This document shows positions 36,605 to 46,837 of a DNA stretch of 64,000 nucleotides, one piece after another. Below the pieces are notes generated by a model. The model worked only from the letters and a program-made list of their open reading frames with translations. It was not told the DNA's origin and did no database searches. This DNA comes from Comamonadaceae bacterium. GTDB taxonomy: Bacteria > Pseudomonadota > Gammaproteobacteria > Burkholderiales > Burkholderiaceae_C. The first letter of the stretch is position 1, and every line of letters starts with the position of its first letter. The translations under genes and the position numbers were made by a program. Location of the stretch: positions 1 through 64,000 of the forward strand of contig CANJPU010000018.1 in NCBI GenBank assembly GCA_947476285.1, in the 5' to 3' direction.

Positions 36605-37801
36605 ATGAGCAAGCCCATCACCGATCTCATCCACCATCCCTATGTGCCCCCCGAGGGCTTTGCCGCGCCGCAGCCTGGCGTGTTCAAGGCCTCTACTGTC
36701 ATCTTTCCAAATACCGCCGCTTTGCGTTCGCGCGACTGGAAGACCAAAGACGGCTACACCTACGGTTTGCATGGCACGCCCACCAGCTTCATGCTGGAAG
36801 AGCGCCTTGCCACCCTGGAGGGCGGCCAGCAATGCCTGCTCACGCCCAGCGGGCTGGCAGCCATCATGAATGTCGACTTTGCCTTGCTCAAGAGCGGCGA
36901 TGAAGTGCTGATCCCTGACAACGCCTATGGGCCCAACAAGGCACTGGCAGAGGGCGAATTGAAGGGCTGGGGCATCACACATCAGCTCTATGACCCAATG
37001 GACCCCGCCGATCTGGCGCGGCGCATCGGCCCCGCGACGCGGCTGGTGTGGCTGGAGGCGCCGGGATCGGTCACCATGGAGTTCCCCGATCTGCCCGCCC
37101 TGGTGCGAATTTGCCGCGCCGCCGGCGTGCGCTGCGCCCTGGACAACACCTGGGGCGCGGGCCTGGCCTTTTGCGCCTTTGATCTGGACGGCCATGGCCT
37201 TGCGGTCGACATCAGCATCCATGCCTTGACGAAATACCCCAGCGGGGGTGGCGATGTGCTGATGGGCGCGGTGCTCACACGGGACGAGTCGGTGCACCTG
37301 GACATCAAACTCACCCACATGCGCTTGGGCCTGGGGGTGGGGGCCAACGACGTGGAGGCGGTGTTGCGCTCCTTGCCCAGCCTCAGCCTGCGCTACCGGG
37401 CGCACGACGTGGCCGCTCGGGAACTGGCGCTGTGGCTCAAAACCCGGCCCGAGGTGGCGCAGGTACTTCACCCGGCCATTGAAGGCGCGCCGGGGCATGA
37501 ACACTGGGCCAGTCTGTGCGGCCCCAGAGACGCGGCGGCGGGGCTTTTTTCTATCGTGTTCCAGCCGAGCTACAGCCAGGCGCAAGTCGATGCCTTTTGC
37601 GACTGCCTGCGCCTGTTCAAACTCGGTTATTCGTGGGGCGGCCCGATCAGTCTGGTGGTGCCGTATCAGGTGGCGTCCTTGCGCAGTGGGCAAGCAGCCC
37701 AGTGGAGGAGCAAAGGGGTGCTGGTGCGCTTCTCGGTGGGCCTGGAAGACGTGCAAGACCTGCGCGCCGATCTTGCCCAGGCACTGGCCCATTTGAGCTG
37801 A
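36605..37801 (+). CDS. metC: Cystathionine beta-lyase
   Basis: A 398-residue PLP enzyme of the Cys/Met metabolism family, converting cystathionine to homocysteine, pyruvate and ammonia. The N-terminal STVIFPNTAAL and TYGLHGTPTSFMLEERLATL are typical, and the PLP lysine lies in SIHALTKYPSGGGDVLMGAV (about residue 213). The start at 36605 is preferred over the longer open frame because it gives the family opening MSKPITDLIHHPYVPPEGFA. Other members (cystathionine gamma-synthase, methionine gamma-lyase) differ in motif; MetC is most likely but not certain. Confidence 0.85.
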   Translation: MSKPITDLIHHPYVPPEGFAAPQPGVFKASTVIFPNTAALRSRDWKTKDGYTYGLHGTPTSFMLEERLATLEGGQQCLLTPSGLAAIMNVDFALLKSGDEVLIPDNAYGPNKALAEGELKGWGITHQLYDPMDPADLARRIGPATRLVWLEAPGSVTMEFPDLPALVRICRAAGVRCALDNTWGAGLAFCAFDLDGHGLAVDISIHALTKYPSGGGDVLMGAVLTRDESVHLDIKLTHMRLGLGVGANDVEAVLRSLPSLSLRYRAHDVAARELALWLKTRPEVAQVLHPAIEGAPGHEHWASLCGPRDAAAGLFSIVFQPSYSQAQVDAFCDCLRLFKLGYSWGGPISLVVPYQVASLRSGQAAQWRSKGVLVRFSVGLEDVQDLRADLAQALAHLS

Positions 37802-37819
37802 ACCTAGAAACGGCAGTTG

Positions 37820-37847
37820 AACCGGCCAGTCTGTTCGCGAGCCGGTT
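37820..37847 (+). terminator. Candidate hairpin after metC
   Basis: AACCGGC and GCCGGTT pair around a 14-base loop, followed by TTAT. The loop is long and the T-run short, so termination is uncertain. It lies 19 bases after the metC stop. Confidence 0.35.
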
Positions 37848-37891
37848 TATCGCTTACATTGGAGCAATAGCGACTAAATACGGAAGGCCCT

Positions 37892-38077
37892 GTGGCGACA
37901 CCCAATTACGGATACGAAAAGAGACAAAAAGAGCTGGCCAAGAAGCGCAAAAAAGAAGACAAGCTGAAGGCCAAGGCTGAGCGCAAGACCGGTGGACCAG
38001 GCGATGATGACATGTCATCTGGTCAGCCCGGCGAGGCCGGTAGCGGCCAGCCGCCGAGCACCTCTTCACAGTCCTGA
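37892..38077 (+). CDS. Conserved small basic/acidic protein
   Basis: A 61-residue soluble protein. Residues 1-30 are lysine-rich (EKRQKELAKKRKKEDKLKAK), likely a helix or coiled coil; the rest is Gly/Ser/Asp/Gln-rich and disordered. Short proteins with this start are, as I recall, common in Burkholderiales and have no known function. GTG start. A strong terminator follows 23 bases after the stop, supporting a real gene. Confidence 0.7.
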   Translation: MATPNYGYEKRQKELAKKRKKEDKLKAKAERKTGGPGDDDMSSGQPGEAGSGQPPSTSSQS

Positions 38078-38099
38078 GGGCGCCCAGACCCTCAAACCC

Positions 38100-38121
38100 A
38101 CTGCGGCTCAGCCGCAGTTTT
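38100..38121 (+). terminator. Rho-independent terminator
   Basis: ACTGCGGC and GCCGCAGT form an 8-bp stem with a TCA loop followed by TTTT. It ends the small gene at 37892 and abuts the stop codon of the convergent mnmH. It is the clearest terminator in the window. Confidence 0.8.
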
Positions 38122-39179
38122 CATTCAGCTTGCAGGATTCTTCCTGCCAGCGCAGACATGGCCGCCATCGACCGATCGGCCGGGGACACCTGCGGGGCGC
38201 TCGCGTGCTGCGGGAAATTTCTGGAAATCGATGACTCATAGCCGGGGTCGTAGTGTTGCAGCAGTAGCTCGCGAACCACGCCTTCTATAGCGCCGGCCAT
38301 GACCTGCTCTTGCCAGCCCTGGACCACCGCCTTGCCGCGAATCTCATTCAAAGCTTGGAGCCGTTCGCAAAAGAGCGCAGGGGCTTGCACGAAAAAATCG
38401 TAGTCCTCCAGCAAGAGCGCAACGCGCTCTTGCTCGGGCAACTCAAGACGCAGGCAGGCACTGTCACGCATGCGCTCGATCAGCGCCCGCGGCACAGCCA
38501 GATTACCCACCTTGCGGCTCTCGCTTTCCACATACACCACGCGTGCCGGATCGAAGCTGCGCAGCTTGTCCCATACCAGGGTGTCAAAGCGCTTTTGGCT
38601 GGGTTGCTCCTGGCCGGGAATCAAGCCCAGCACCGAGCTGCGGTGGCTGGCCAGGTCTTCGAGGTCCAGCACCTGCGCGCCGGCCTGCTCAAGTGCGTGC
38701 AGCAATCGCGTTTTGCCTGACCCTGTCGGCCCGCAGACCACCCGATACCGCAGGCTTTGCGCCAGCGTGGGCAATGCCTCCAGCATCGCGCTGCGAAAGG
38801 CTTTGTAGCCGCCCTCGATCAGGGTCACCTTGAAGCCGATTTGCCCCAGCACCAGCGCCAGGGAGCCGCTGCGTTTGCCGCCGCGCCAGCAATAGACCAG
38901 CGGGCGCCAGTCGCGCGGCTTGTCCTGCACCTCGCGCTGGATGTGGCGGGCGATATTTGCTGCGACCAGGCCGGCGCCGAGTTTTTGCGCCTCAAATGGG
39001 CTGACCTGCTTGTACAGCGTGCCCACAACGATCCGCTCGTCGTTGTTCAGAGAGGGCCAGTTCAGTGCGCCAGGCAGGCGGTCGAGCGTGTATTCGGCTT
39101 CGCTACGGGCGTCGATGATGTGGCTGAATTCGCCAAGCTGGGTAATTGCCTGGGCTGCGGGGATGGTGTGAAGGCTCAC
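38121..39179 (-). CDS. mnmH: tRNA 2-selenouridine synthase MnmH (SelU)
   Basis: A 352-residue two-domain enzyme that geranylates or selenates 2-thiouridine at the tRNA wobble position. The rhodanese domain (residues 1-130) has YCWRGGKRSGSLA with the catalytic Cys, and a P-loop domain follows with GPTGSGKTRLLHALEQAGAQ. Both Cys and Walker A are intact. SelD, its selenophosphate source, is not in the window. It follows the arylesterase gene by 21 bases on the same strand and may be co-transcribed. Confidence 0.93.
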   Translation of the reverse strand: MSLHTIPAAQAITQLGEFSHIIDARSEAEYTLDRLPGALNWPSLNNDERIVVGTLYKQVSPFEAQKLGAGLVAANIARHIQREVQDKPRDWRPLVYCWRGGKRSGSLALVLGQIGFKVTLIEGGYKAFRSAMLEALPTLAQSLRYRVVCGPTGSGKTRLLHALEQAGAQVLDLEDLASHRSSVLGLIPGQEQPSQKRFDTLVWDKLRSFDPARVVYVESESRKVGNLAVPRALIERMRDSACLRLELPEQERVALLLEDYDFFVQAPALFCERLQALNEIRGKAVVQGWQEQVMAGAIEGVVRELLLQHYDPGYESSISRNFPQHASAPQVSPADRSMAAMSALAGRILQAE

Positions 39180-39200
39180 GCGATATTTTCGTAGGGAAAC

Positions 39201-39834
39201 TCAAAGGAGCTTGCGCAGCTCGGGCCAGACATTGTCCAGCATGGCCGCCTGTGCTTCCTCGCGGGGATGGATGCGATCGGCCTGAAACAGGCGCACGGCG
39301 TCGGGCGCGTCGGCCACGCCCTTGAGCAGAAAGGGTACCAGCGGAGCCTTGTGCGAGCGGGCCACCTGTTCGAACATGCCGGCAAAGCGATCCGCGTACG
39401 CGCGTCCGTAGTTGGGCGGCATCTGCATGCCCACCAGCAGCACCCTGGCGCCGGCCTTTTGCGAGGCAATGGTCATCTGCGTCAAGTTGTCCTGCGTCAT
39501 GCCAAGCGGCAGGCCGCGCAATGCATCGTTGGAGCCAAGTTCGATCACCACCAGGGCTGGCTTGTGCTGGGAAAGCAGGGCCGGCAAGCGCGAGCGCCCG
39601 CCCGAAGTCGTGTCGCCGCTGATGCTGGCATTGACCACGCGGGCCGACATTTTGCGCTCGGCCAGCCTTTGCTCCAACAGGGCGACCCAGCCCGTGCCCC
39701 GCTTCAGGCCATACTCGGCACTCAGGGAATCGCCAACAACGAGAATGGGTCCACTTGCAGCTGCCGCATCTGCGGCCATGCAGGTGCCCCAGGCGGCCGC
39801 GATAAAGTGGCGCCGGCTCCAACAAACCAAAGAC

Positions 39835-39836
<2 letters not shown>
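39201..39836 (-). CDS. Arylesterase/lysophospholipase, SGNH (TesA-like)
   Basis: A 211-residue GDSL hydrolase. Block I is ILVVGDSLSAEYGL with the nucleophile Ser, block II has NASISGDTTSGG, block III ELGSNDALRG, and block V DRIHPREEAQ with the catalytic Asp and His. An N-terminal signal (RRHFIAAAWGTCMAADAAA) sends it to the periplasm. The closest classic is TesA, an esterase/thioesterase. Its ATG at 39836-39834 overlaps the divergent ABC-ATPase ATG inside ACATGT; another ATG at 39851 would overlap more. Same arrangement as tesA-ybbA in E. coli. Confidence 0.9.
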
Positions 39837-40506
<670 letters not shown>

Positions 40507-40526
40507 TCGCCGGGGATAATCCGCGA

Positions 40527-41261
40527 ATGTCATCACCCAAAGTACTGTTCGGATTCCACGCCGTCGGCGTGCGCCTGAAGACCGCGCCGGCCTCCATCAT
40601 CGAGATCTACGTCGACCCCGCTCGCAAGGACGCCCGCATGCGGCAGTTTCTTGACCGTGTCACCGAGGCCGGCTGCCGCATCATCGAGGCCGATGGCATG
40701 CGCCTTGCCAAGCTGGCTGGCAGCCACGGCCACCAGGGCGTGGCAGCGCGGGTGCAGGCATTGCCGACGGTGCACTCGCTGGACGACCTGCTGGACACCG
40801 TGCAAGGGCCGCCCCTGCTGCTGGTACTGGATGGCGTGACCGATCCGCACAACCTGGGCGCATGCCTTCGGGTGGCCGATGGCGCCGGTGCCCATGCGGT
40901 CATCGCTCCCAAGGACCATGCCGCTGGCATCAATGCCACCGTGGCCAAGGTTGCCAGCGGCGCGGCCGAGACCGTGCCTTATTTCATGGTGACCAATCTG
41001 GCGCGTACCCTGGGTGAGCTCAAGGAGCGCAGCATCTGGTGCATAGGCACCAGCGACGATGCTCCCCGCAGCATCTACCAGGCCGACCTGAAGGTGCCAG
41101 TGGCACTGGTGCTGGGGGCAGAAGGCGCGGGTATGCGCCAGCTCACCCGCAAGAGCTGCGATGAATTGGTCAGCATCCCCATGCGTGGTGCGGTGGAAAG
41201 CCTCAATGTGTCGGTGGCCAGTGGTGTGTGCCTGTACGAGGCACTGCGTCAGCGAAGCTGA
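40527..41261 (+). CDS. rlmB: 23S rRNA (guanosine(2251)-2'-O)-methyltransferase RlmB
   Basis: A 244-residue SPOUT methyltransferase that methylates the ribose of G2251. The substrate-binding N-domain ends at about residue 80; the trefoil-knot core reads VLDGVTDPHNLGACLRVADG, VLGAEGAGMRQLTRKSCDEL and IPMRGAVESLNVSVASGVCL. The length matches E. coli RlmB. Its TGA abuts the opposite stop of the chromate-transporter gene in the palindrome TGATCA. Confidence 0.95.
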   Translation: MSSPKVLFGFHAVGVRLKTAPASIIEIYVDPARKDARMRQFLDRVTEAGCRIIEADGMRLAKLAGSHGHQGVAARVQALPTVHSLDDLLDTVQGPPLLLVLDGVTDPHNLGACLRVADGAGAHAVIAPKDHAAGINATVAKVASGAAETVPYFMVTNLARTLGELKERSIWCIGTSDDAPRSIYQADLKVPVALVLGAEGAGMRQLTRKSCDELVSIPMRGAVESLNVSVASGVCLYEALRQRS

Positions 41262-41834
41262 TCACACCCACCCCATCCAGCCCAGCAGCGCACCCGCGCC
41301 CAGCAGCCACAGCAGGTGCGTGCGGCTGCTCCACACAATCAGCGCGGTCACGATGGCCACCGCCCATAGCGGCCAGTTGGCCCGGTCGTAGTTACCGCTG
41401 GTTGCCAGCGTCCAACTGGTGGCAAGCAGCAAGCCGATCACGATGGGAGCCATGCCCTGCTTGAAGGCACGCACGCCTCGTACCTCGCGGTTTTCATGGC
41501 CCCAGCGGGTGGCCAGGTAGCTCAGGGTGGTGCTGGGAATCATGATGCCCAGCATGGTGATGCTCATGCCCAGGAAGGCCAGCGACGTCCCGCCGGCATT
41601 GATGCCCACATTCCATCCCATCAGTGCCACGAAAAGAATATTGGGGCCAGGCGCAGCCTGTGCGATGGCCACTGACGCACTGAACTGAGCATCGGTCAGC
41701 CAGTGCTGCTGCTCCACCAGGTAGCGGTGCATGTCAGAGGTGGTGGTGATCGCGCCACCCACCGACAGGATGGAGAGCATCATGTACTGAACAAAGAGCC
41801 CGAGCCAATCGGACGCGTGCAGTGTGAGGCTCAT
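41262..41834 (-). CDS. Chromate transporter, C-terminal-type half (ChrA/CHR family)
   Basis: A 190-residue CHR-family half-size protein with about five or six membrane segments. GLFVQYMMLSILSVGGAITT, then VAIAQAAPGPNILFVALMGW with the APGPN motif. Short CHR proteins act in pairs, in contrast to long ChrA fusions. Its start overlaps the stop of the upstream half (ATGA at 41831-41834). Start at MSLTLH (41834) chosen because the longer frame reads out of an overlapping coding region. Chromate efflux is inferred from the family. Confidence 0.88.
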   Translation of the reverse strand: MSLTLHASDWLGLFVQYMMLSILSVGGAITTTSDMHRYLVEQQHWLTDAQFSASVAIAQAAPGPNILFVALMGWNVGINAGGTSLAFLGMSITMLGIMIPSTTLSYLATRWGHENREVRGVRAFKQGMAPIVIGLLLATSWTLATSGNYDRANWPLWAVAIVTALIVWSSRTHLLWLLGAGALLGWMGWV

Positions 41835-42436
41835 GCCCTGGGCCTTCCCAGCTTTGTGTAGGCCAGCGCGCAAGCCAGCCCGCCCATGACAAGCAGCACA
41901 TAGCCCAGAGGCACACGCAGCCATGCGGTGGCCGCGAAACTAAGCGCGGCGAACAGGCTACACCAGACAATGCCAAGCACGTTGCTCTTGAGTGCGCCGG
42001 CCAGCTTCAGGCCAGAGCCGGCGATCAGGCCAGCCGCCACAGCGGCCATGCCCCGCAAGGCGCCTGCTACCTGCGGATTGGCCGAGAAGTGCCCGTAAAT
42101 CAAGCCCAGGCACAACACCACGATCAGCGGAAAGGCCAGCATGCCCGCCAAGGCGGCCATGGCGCCGCGTAAGCCAAAGTAGCGCCCGCCTATGGTCATG
42201 GCAAGGTTCACCACATTGGGCCCCGGCATGACCTGCGCCACCGACCATTCCTCCACGAACTCTTCTCGCGTCAGCCACTTTTTTTTCTCGACCAACTCGC
42301 GCTGAACCACCGGCAGCACGCCGCCAAAACCCTGCAAGGCCAGGAAGGAAAAGGAAAAGAACAGATCCGAAACGGATTCGGGCTGGGGGCGTCGTGCCGG
42401 CGACGGATCTTGCGGTGACGCAGGGGTAGAGCTCAT
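41831..42436 (-). CDS. Chromate transporter, N-terminal-type half (ChrA/CHR family)
   Basis: A 201-residue CHR-family half: LFFSFSFLALQGFGGVLPVV carries the GFGG motif, followed by EWSVAQVMPGPNVVNLAMTI with the PGPN motif, then three or more further hydrophobic segments. A leader of about 22 polar residues precedes the first membrane segment. Expected to pair with the overlapping downstream half. It lies 41 bases from the SDR gene on the same strand. Confidence 0.88.
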   Translation of the reverse strand: MSSTPASPQDPSPARRPQPESVSDLFFSFSFLALQGFGGVLPVVQRELVEKKKWLTREEFVEEWSVAQVMPGPNVVNLAMTIGGRYFGLRGAMAALAGMLAFPLIVVLCLGLIYGHFSANPQVAGALRGMAAVAAGLIAGSGLKLAGALKSNVLGIVWCSLFAALSFAATAWLRVPLGYVLLVMGGLACALAYTKLGRPRA

Positions 42437-42477
42437 GTCATTGGCCAGGGGCTACCATGGATGATGACGCATGCAGC

Positions 42478-43230
42478 TCATACCGTCATGCCACCAGATA
42501 CCTCGATCACCGCGCCGTTGATGTAACTGGCTTCGTCGCTCGCCAGGAAGCAGTAGACATTGGCAACCTCCTCGGGCGTGCCCAGCCGGTGCATCGGCAC
42601 GCGGTGCTTCATGTCGTCCAGCACTTTATCGGGAATGGTCTCAAGCAGATGGGTCATGATGAAGCCTGGCGCCACCGCGTTCACCCGCACGCCCTTGGGG
42701 CCCAGTTCGCGGCTCCAGGTCTTGGTGAAGCCTATCACGCCGAACTTGGCGGCTGCGTAGTTGGTCTGGCCGAAGTTGCCATACACGCCCACCACCGAGC
42801 TGGCGTTGATGATGACGCCGCTGCCCTGGGCCACCATGGTGTCAACCACAGCCTGCGCGCAGTGGAAGACACCGCGCAGGTTGACATCGATGACCTGATC
42901 GAACTGCTGCAGCGTCATCTTCTGCAAGCGCGCGTCTTTCGTGATGCCGGCGTTGTTCACCAGCACGTCGATGCGGCCGAATTGTTCCTTGGCTTGCCTG
43001 ACGGCCGCGTCCACCATTTCGCGTTGGGTGACATCCACCACGCAGCCTGCGGCGGGTGCACCGGACTCGCGGCATTGCGCCACTGCCTTGTCGATGGCCG
43101 ATGGGTTCAAGTCCCAGATAAGGACCGTGGCACCCTCGCGGGCGAATTTCAAGGCGGTGGCCAGGCCGATGCCCTGGGCTGCGCCGGTGATGATGCAAAC
43201 TTTGTTTTGGAGGCGTGGAGATACCGTCAT
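42478..43230 (-). CDS. FabG-like short-chain dehydrogenase (3-oxoacyl reductase)
   Basis: A 250-residue classical SDR: cofactor site [17 protein letters not shown], then [20 protein letters not shown], catalytic Ser in [20 protein letters not shown] with Tyr-x3-Lys (YAAAK), and [17 protein letters not shown]. Close to FabG/PhaB reductases of 3-oxoacyl-ACP or acetoacetyl-CoA. It follows the FadB-like gene by 60 bases on the same strand, suggesting a role in 3-hydroxyacyl-CoA interconversion. Strict substrate unknown. Confidence 0.92.
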   Translation of the reverse strand: MTVSPRLQNKVCIITGAAQGIGLATALKFAREGATVLIWDLNPSAIDKAVAQCRESGAPAAGCVVDVTQREMVDAAVRQAKEQFGRIDVLVNNAGITKDARLQKMTLQQFDQVIDVNLRGVFHCAQAVVDTMVAQGSGVIINASSVVGVYGNFGQTNYAAAKFGVIGFTKTWSRELGPKGVRVNAVAPGFIMTHLLETIPDKVLDDMKHRVPMHRLGTPEEVANVYCFLASDEASYINGAVIEVSGGMTV

Positions 43231-43290
43231 TGGCTCGTGGTGTGAAAATGCAAAGCCGCCAACATACCACGAAGCACAAAGCTCGGCTGG

Positions 43291-45450
43291 TTAGTAAGTG
43301 GGCTGGTGCGCCACGATCGCATTTCTGACCTTGGCTGTGATGGCAAAGCCGGGGCCGTACGCGTCCGCCAATTGCGCGGCGCGATCGCAGAAGGCATTGA
43401 TGCCCATGCCGTAGATGAACTGCATGGCGCCGCCCGTCCAGCCGGGAAAACCGATGCCAAAGATGGAGCCGATGTTGGCCTCGTGCACCGATGTCAGCAC
43501 ATTTTCGGACAGGCAACGCGCGGTCTCCACCGCCTGGCGATAGAGCAGGCGGTCCTTGAGGTCTTGCATCTGCCAGGCGATGGCGGGTCGCTCAAACAGA
43601 TTCTTTAATTCGGGCCAGAGGTATTTCTTCGCGCCCTTTTCTTCGGGGTACTCATAGAAGCCGGCGCCGGCAGCGCGGCCGTTGCGATCAAACTCCTTGA
43701 CCATGCGCTCCACCAGCAGTTCGCCCGGCGTGGCAATGTAGGTACCACCCTCTGCGCGGTAGTCGGCGCGCGTCTGGTCCAGCACATGTGCTGACAAAGA
43801 AAGCGCGGTTTCATCGAGCACCGCAAGCGGCCCCACCGGCATGCCCGCCTGCGTGCCGGCATGCTCGATCACCGCGGCCGGAATGCCTTCGTCCAACATG
43901 GCGGCGCCCTCCATGATGAAAGAGCCGAACACGCGCGAGGTGAAGAACCCACGCGAATCGTTCACCACGATGGGCAGCTTGCCCAAGGCCTGCACATAGT
44001 CGAAGGCGCGGGCGATGGTGTCGTCGTCGGTCTCTTTGCCGCGAATGATTTCCACCAGCCTCATCTTGTCAACCGGGCTGAAGAAATGAATGCCGACAAA
44101 CTTGCGCGGATCTCGGCTCGCCTTGGCCAGGCCGCTGATGGGAAGGCTGGATGTGTTGCTGGCAAAAAAGCCCCCGGCGGCAAGCATCGGCTCGGCCTCT
44201 TGCGTAACCCGCGCCTTGAGCTCACGGTTCTCGAACACGGCTTCGATGATGAGCTCACAGCCATGCAAGGCCTGCACCGAATCGGTAGGCGCGATGTGCC
44301 CCAGCAGGGCGCTTTGATCGTGCGGGCTCATCTTGCCTTTGTCCACGCGCGATTGCGTCAGCTTCAGGCTGTAGTCCTTGCCCGCCTGCGCCTTGTCGAT
44401 GCTCACGTCGCGCAGCACGGTATCTATGCCTCGGCTGGCCTGCACATAGGCGATGCCTGCGCCCATCATGCCGGCACCCAGAATGCCCACCTTCTTCGGC
44501 TTGTAGCGCGGCACGTCCTTGGGGCGGCTTTGCCCCGACTTGATCGCGTTCATGTTGAAGAAGAATGTGTTGATCATGTTCCTGGCCACAGGGCTCACGA
44601 TCAGTCTGGCCAGGTAGCGCGACTCGATGCGCAGTGCCGTGTCGTAATCCACCTGAGCGCCTTCGACCATCGTGGCCAACGTGAACTCTTGCGCGGGGTA
44701 GAGGCCGCGAGTCTTTTGCCTGAGCATGGCCGGTGCCACGCTGAGCATGTTCGCAAGTTGCGGGTCGTGTGGGGTTCCGCCGGGCATCTTGTAGTGCTTG
44801 CCGTCCCAGGGGTGGTGTGCGGGCACAGCGCTGCCACCATGCCGAGCAATCCACGCCAGAGCTGCGGGCCGCAGCCCTGCGGCATCAGGCACCAATTCAT
44901 GCACCAGACCCAGCTCCAATGCCTCGCGCGGTGCGAAGAGCTTGCCCTCCATCAGGAAGGGCTGGGCGCCCAGCAGGCCCAGCAGCCGAGTCATCTTGGT
45001 GATGCCGGTGCCGCCGGGCATCAGGCCCAGCGTGGTCTCAGGCAGGCCGAACTGGATCTTTGGGTCATCCACGGCGATACGGTAGTGCCCGATCAGCGCC
45101 ACCTCCCAACCACCCCCCAAGGCCGCGCCGTTCAGGCAGCTCACCACCGGCTTGCCAAGCGTTTCGAGCGTGCGGAAGTTCTTCTTCATCCGTTCGATCA
45201 CCTCGAACATCCGGTGCCCATCGGCGGCTGTGTAACGCATCATCGCGTTGAGATCGGCGCCGGCGAAAAATGTCTTTTTCGCTGAGGCCAGGATGATGCC
45301 CGTGATGGACGCCTTGTCCTTGACCACTTGCGCGGTCGCTTGGGTCAAGTCCTGCCACCACTGCTCGCACATGGTGTTGACCGGCGAGCCTTGCTCATCG
45401 AAGGTGAGGGTGGCGATGCCCTCAGCCAGATCGTATTGAATGGTTTTCAT
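43291..45450 (-). CDS. Multifunctional beta-oxidation protein: enoyl-CoA hydratase/3-hydroxyacyl-CoA dehydrogenase (FadB/FadJ type)
   Basis: A 719-residue fusion. Residues 1-200 form the crotonase domain, with ASAKKTFFAGADLNAMMRYT, SCLNGAALGGGWEVALIGHY and the second glutamate in PETTLGLMPGGTGITKMTRL. The dehydrogenase half begins at about 318 with VGILGAGMMGAGIAYVQASR, then catalytic HFFSPVDKMRLVEII. The carboxy end repeats the C-terminal dehydrogenase domain. It pairs with the thiolase gene 3 bases upstream in transcription order, making a complete beta-oxidation module. Confidence 0.95.
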   Translation of the reverse strand: MKTIQYDLAEGIATLTFDEQGSPVNTMCEQWWQDLTQATAQVVKDKASITGIILASAKKTFFAGADLNAMMRYTAADGHRMFEVIERMKKNFRTLETLGKPVVSCLNGAALGGGWEVALIGHYRIAVDDPKIQFGLPETTLGLMPGGTGITKMTRLLGLLGAQPFLMEGKLFAPREALELGLVHELVPDAAGLRPAALAWIARHGGSAVPAHHPWDGKHYKMPGGTPHDPQLANMLSVAPAMLRQKTRGLYPAQEFTLATMVEGAQVDYDTALRIESRYLARLIVSPVARNMINTFFFNMNAIKSGQSRPKDVPRYKPKKVGILGAGMMGAGIAYVQASRGIDTVLRDVSIDKAQAGKDYSLKLTQSRVDKGKMSPHDQSALLGHIAPTDSVQALHGCELIIEAVFENRELKARVTQEAEPMLAAGGFFASNTSSLPISGLAKASRDPRKFVGIHFFSPVDKMRLVEIIRGKETDDDTIARAFDYVQALGKLPIVVNDSRGFFTSRVFGSFIMEGAAMLDEGIPAAVIEHAGTQAGMPVGPLAVLDETALSLSAHVLDQTRADYRAEGGTYIATPGELLVERMVKEFDRNGRAAGAGFYEYPEEKGAKKYLWPELKNLFERPAIAWQMQDLKDRLLYRQAVETARCLSENVLTSVHEANIGSIFGIGFPGWTGGAMQFIYGMGINAFCDRAAQLADAYGPGFAITAKVRNAIVAHQPTY

Positions 45451-45453
45451 GCC

Positions 45454-46659
45454 TCAGATCCGCTCGACGATGGTGGCAATGCCCATGCCGCCGCCCACGC
45501 ACAGCGTGGCCATGCCAAAGCGAAGCTTGCGCCGATGCAGCTCGTCGATCAGGGTGTTGAGGATCATCGCGCCAGTGGCCCCCAGTGGGTGGCCCATGGC
45601 GATGGCACCGCCATTGACGTTCACCTTGTCATGCGGCACGTGCATCTCCTTCATGAACTTCATCGGCACGGCGGCGAAAGCTTCATTCACTTCGAACAGG
45701 TCGATCTGGTCAATACTCATGCCTGCCTTGGCCAGCGCCTTGCGCGCCGCAGGCATCGGCCCGGTCAGCATGATGGTGGGGTCGGCGCCCGACACAGCTG
45801 CCGCCACGATGCGCGCGCGTGGCTTGAAGCCATGCGTCTTGCCGGCGGCTTCGCTGCCAATCAGGATGGCAGCCGCGCCATCGACAATGCCGGACGAATT
45901 GCCCGCGTGGTGCACATGACGAATGCGCTCGACCTGTGGGTAACGGCCGATGGCCACGTCGTCAAAGCCCATGGCCCCAAGCTGGTCGAAGGCTGGGCGC
46001 AGGCTGGCCAGTCCCTCCATGGTGGTGTGGGGCTTGATGAATTCATCTTCAGCCAACAGCACCTGATCCAGAAAATCCTTGACCGGCACGACCGAGCCGG
46101 CGAAGTGGCCGCCCTCGCGTGCCCGCGCGGCACGCTTTTGGCTTTCCATGGCGAAGGCATCCACGTCTTCGCGCGAGAAACCTTCCAGCGTGGCGATCAA
46201 GTCTGCGCCGATGCCTTGCGGTACAAAATCGGTGGCGCAATTGGTTTCGGGGTCTTGCGCCCAGGCGCCGCCGTCAGAGCCTATGGGCACACGGCTCATG
46301 CTCTCGACGCCGCCGGCCACCACCAGGTCTTCCCAGCCCGAGCGCACCTTCTGCGCCGCCATGTTCACGGCTTCCAGGCCGGACGCACAGAAGCGGTTGA
46401 GCTGCACGCCCGAGCAGCGAAAATCCCAGCCGGCCTTGAGCGCCGCTACCTTGGCGATCACCGCGCCTTGTTCACCAATAGGAGAGACCACGCCCATCAC
46501 CACATCGTCGATCTGGGCTGTGTCGAAATCATTGCGTCGCTGCAGTTCGGTGAGCACCCCGGCCAGCAGGTTGACTGGCTTGACCTCATGCAAGCTGCCG
46601 TCCTTCTTGCCCTTGCCACGGGGGGTGCGGATGGCGTCGTACACATAGGCTTCGGTCAT
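45454..46659 (-). CDS. Acetyl-CoA C-acyltransferase (thiolase, FadA-like)
   Basis: A 401-residue thiolase. The nucleophilic Cys is in [18 protein letters not shown], followed by [33 protein letters not shown], the [20 protein letters not shown] His motif and [14 protein letters not shown] with the acid/base Cys. Fully functional residues, unlike the Cys-less relatives at 6389 and 56854. First gene of the minus-strand module thiolase, FadB-like, SDR; an acyl-CoA dehydrogenase gene lies divergent 178 bases away. Confidence 0.95.
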   Translation of the reverse strand: MTEAYVYDAIRTPRGKGKKDGSLHEVKPVNLLAGVLTELQRRNDFDTAQIDDVVMGVVSPIGEQGAVIAKVAALKAGWDFRCSGVQLNRFCASGLEAVNMAAQKVRSGWEDLVVAGGVESMSRVPIGSDGGAWAQDPETNCATDFVPQGIGADLIATLEGFSREDVDAFAMESQKRAARAREGGHFAGSVVPVKDFLDQVLLAEDEFIKPHTTMEGLASLRPAFDQLGAMGFDDVAIGRYPQVERIRHVHHAGNSSGIVDGAAAILIGSEAAGKTHGFKPRARIVAAAVSGADPTIMLTGPMPAARKALAKAGMSIDQIDLFEVNEAFAAVPMKFMKEMHVPHDKVNVNGGAIAMGHPLGATGAMILNTLIDELHRRKLRFGMATLCVGGGMGIATIVERI

Positions 46660-46709
46660 GATGACTTCTCCGGCGTGTTGTCTCCCGCAAGGGAGAGATA
46701 GCTGGGAGC

Positions 46710-46730
46710 CTTGCTCTGATCATTTGCAAG
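46710..46730. promoter_or_regulatory. Candidate operator dyad between the thiolase and acyl-CoA dehydrogenase genes
   Basis: CTTGC and GCAAG arms separated by 11 bases lie in the 178-base divergent gap. The position would suit a regulator of fatty-acid oxidation, but the arms are short and no known box (FadR or PsrA) matches cleanly. Confidence 0.2.
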
Positions 46731-46837
46731 AGGGGCAGGGAGACAAGGCCAACGAAACAGTATATTCATTCCCTGAGCGGCGCGCCGACCGCAGCGCGTC
46801 AGCCCAGCGAGAACCGCCGCCAGCACAGGAAGCACCC

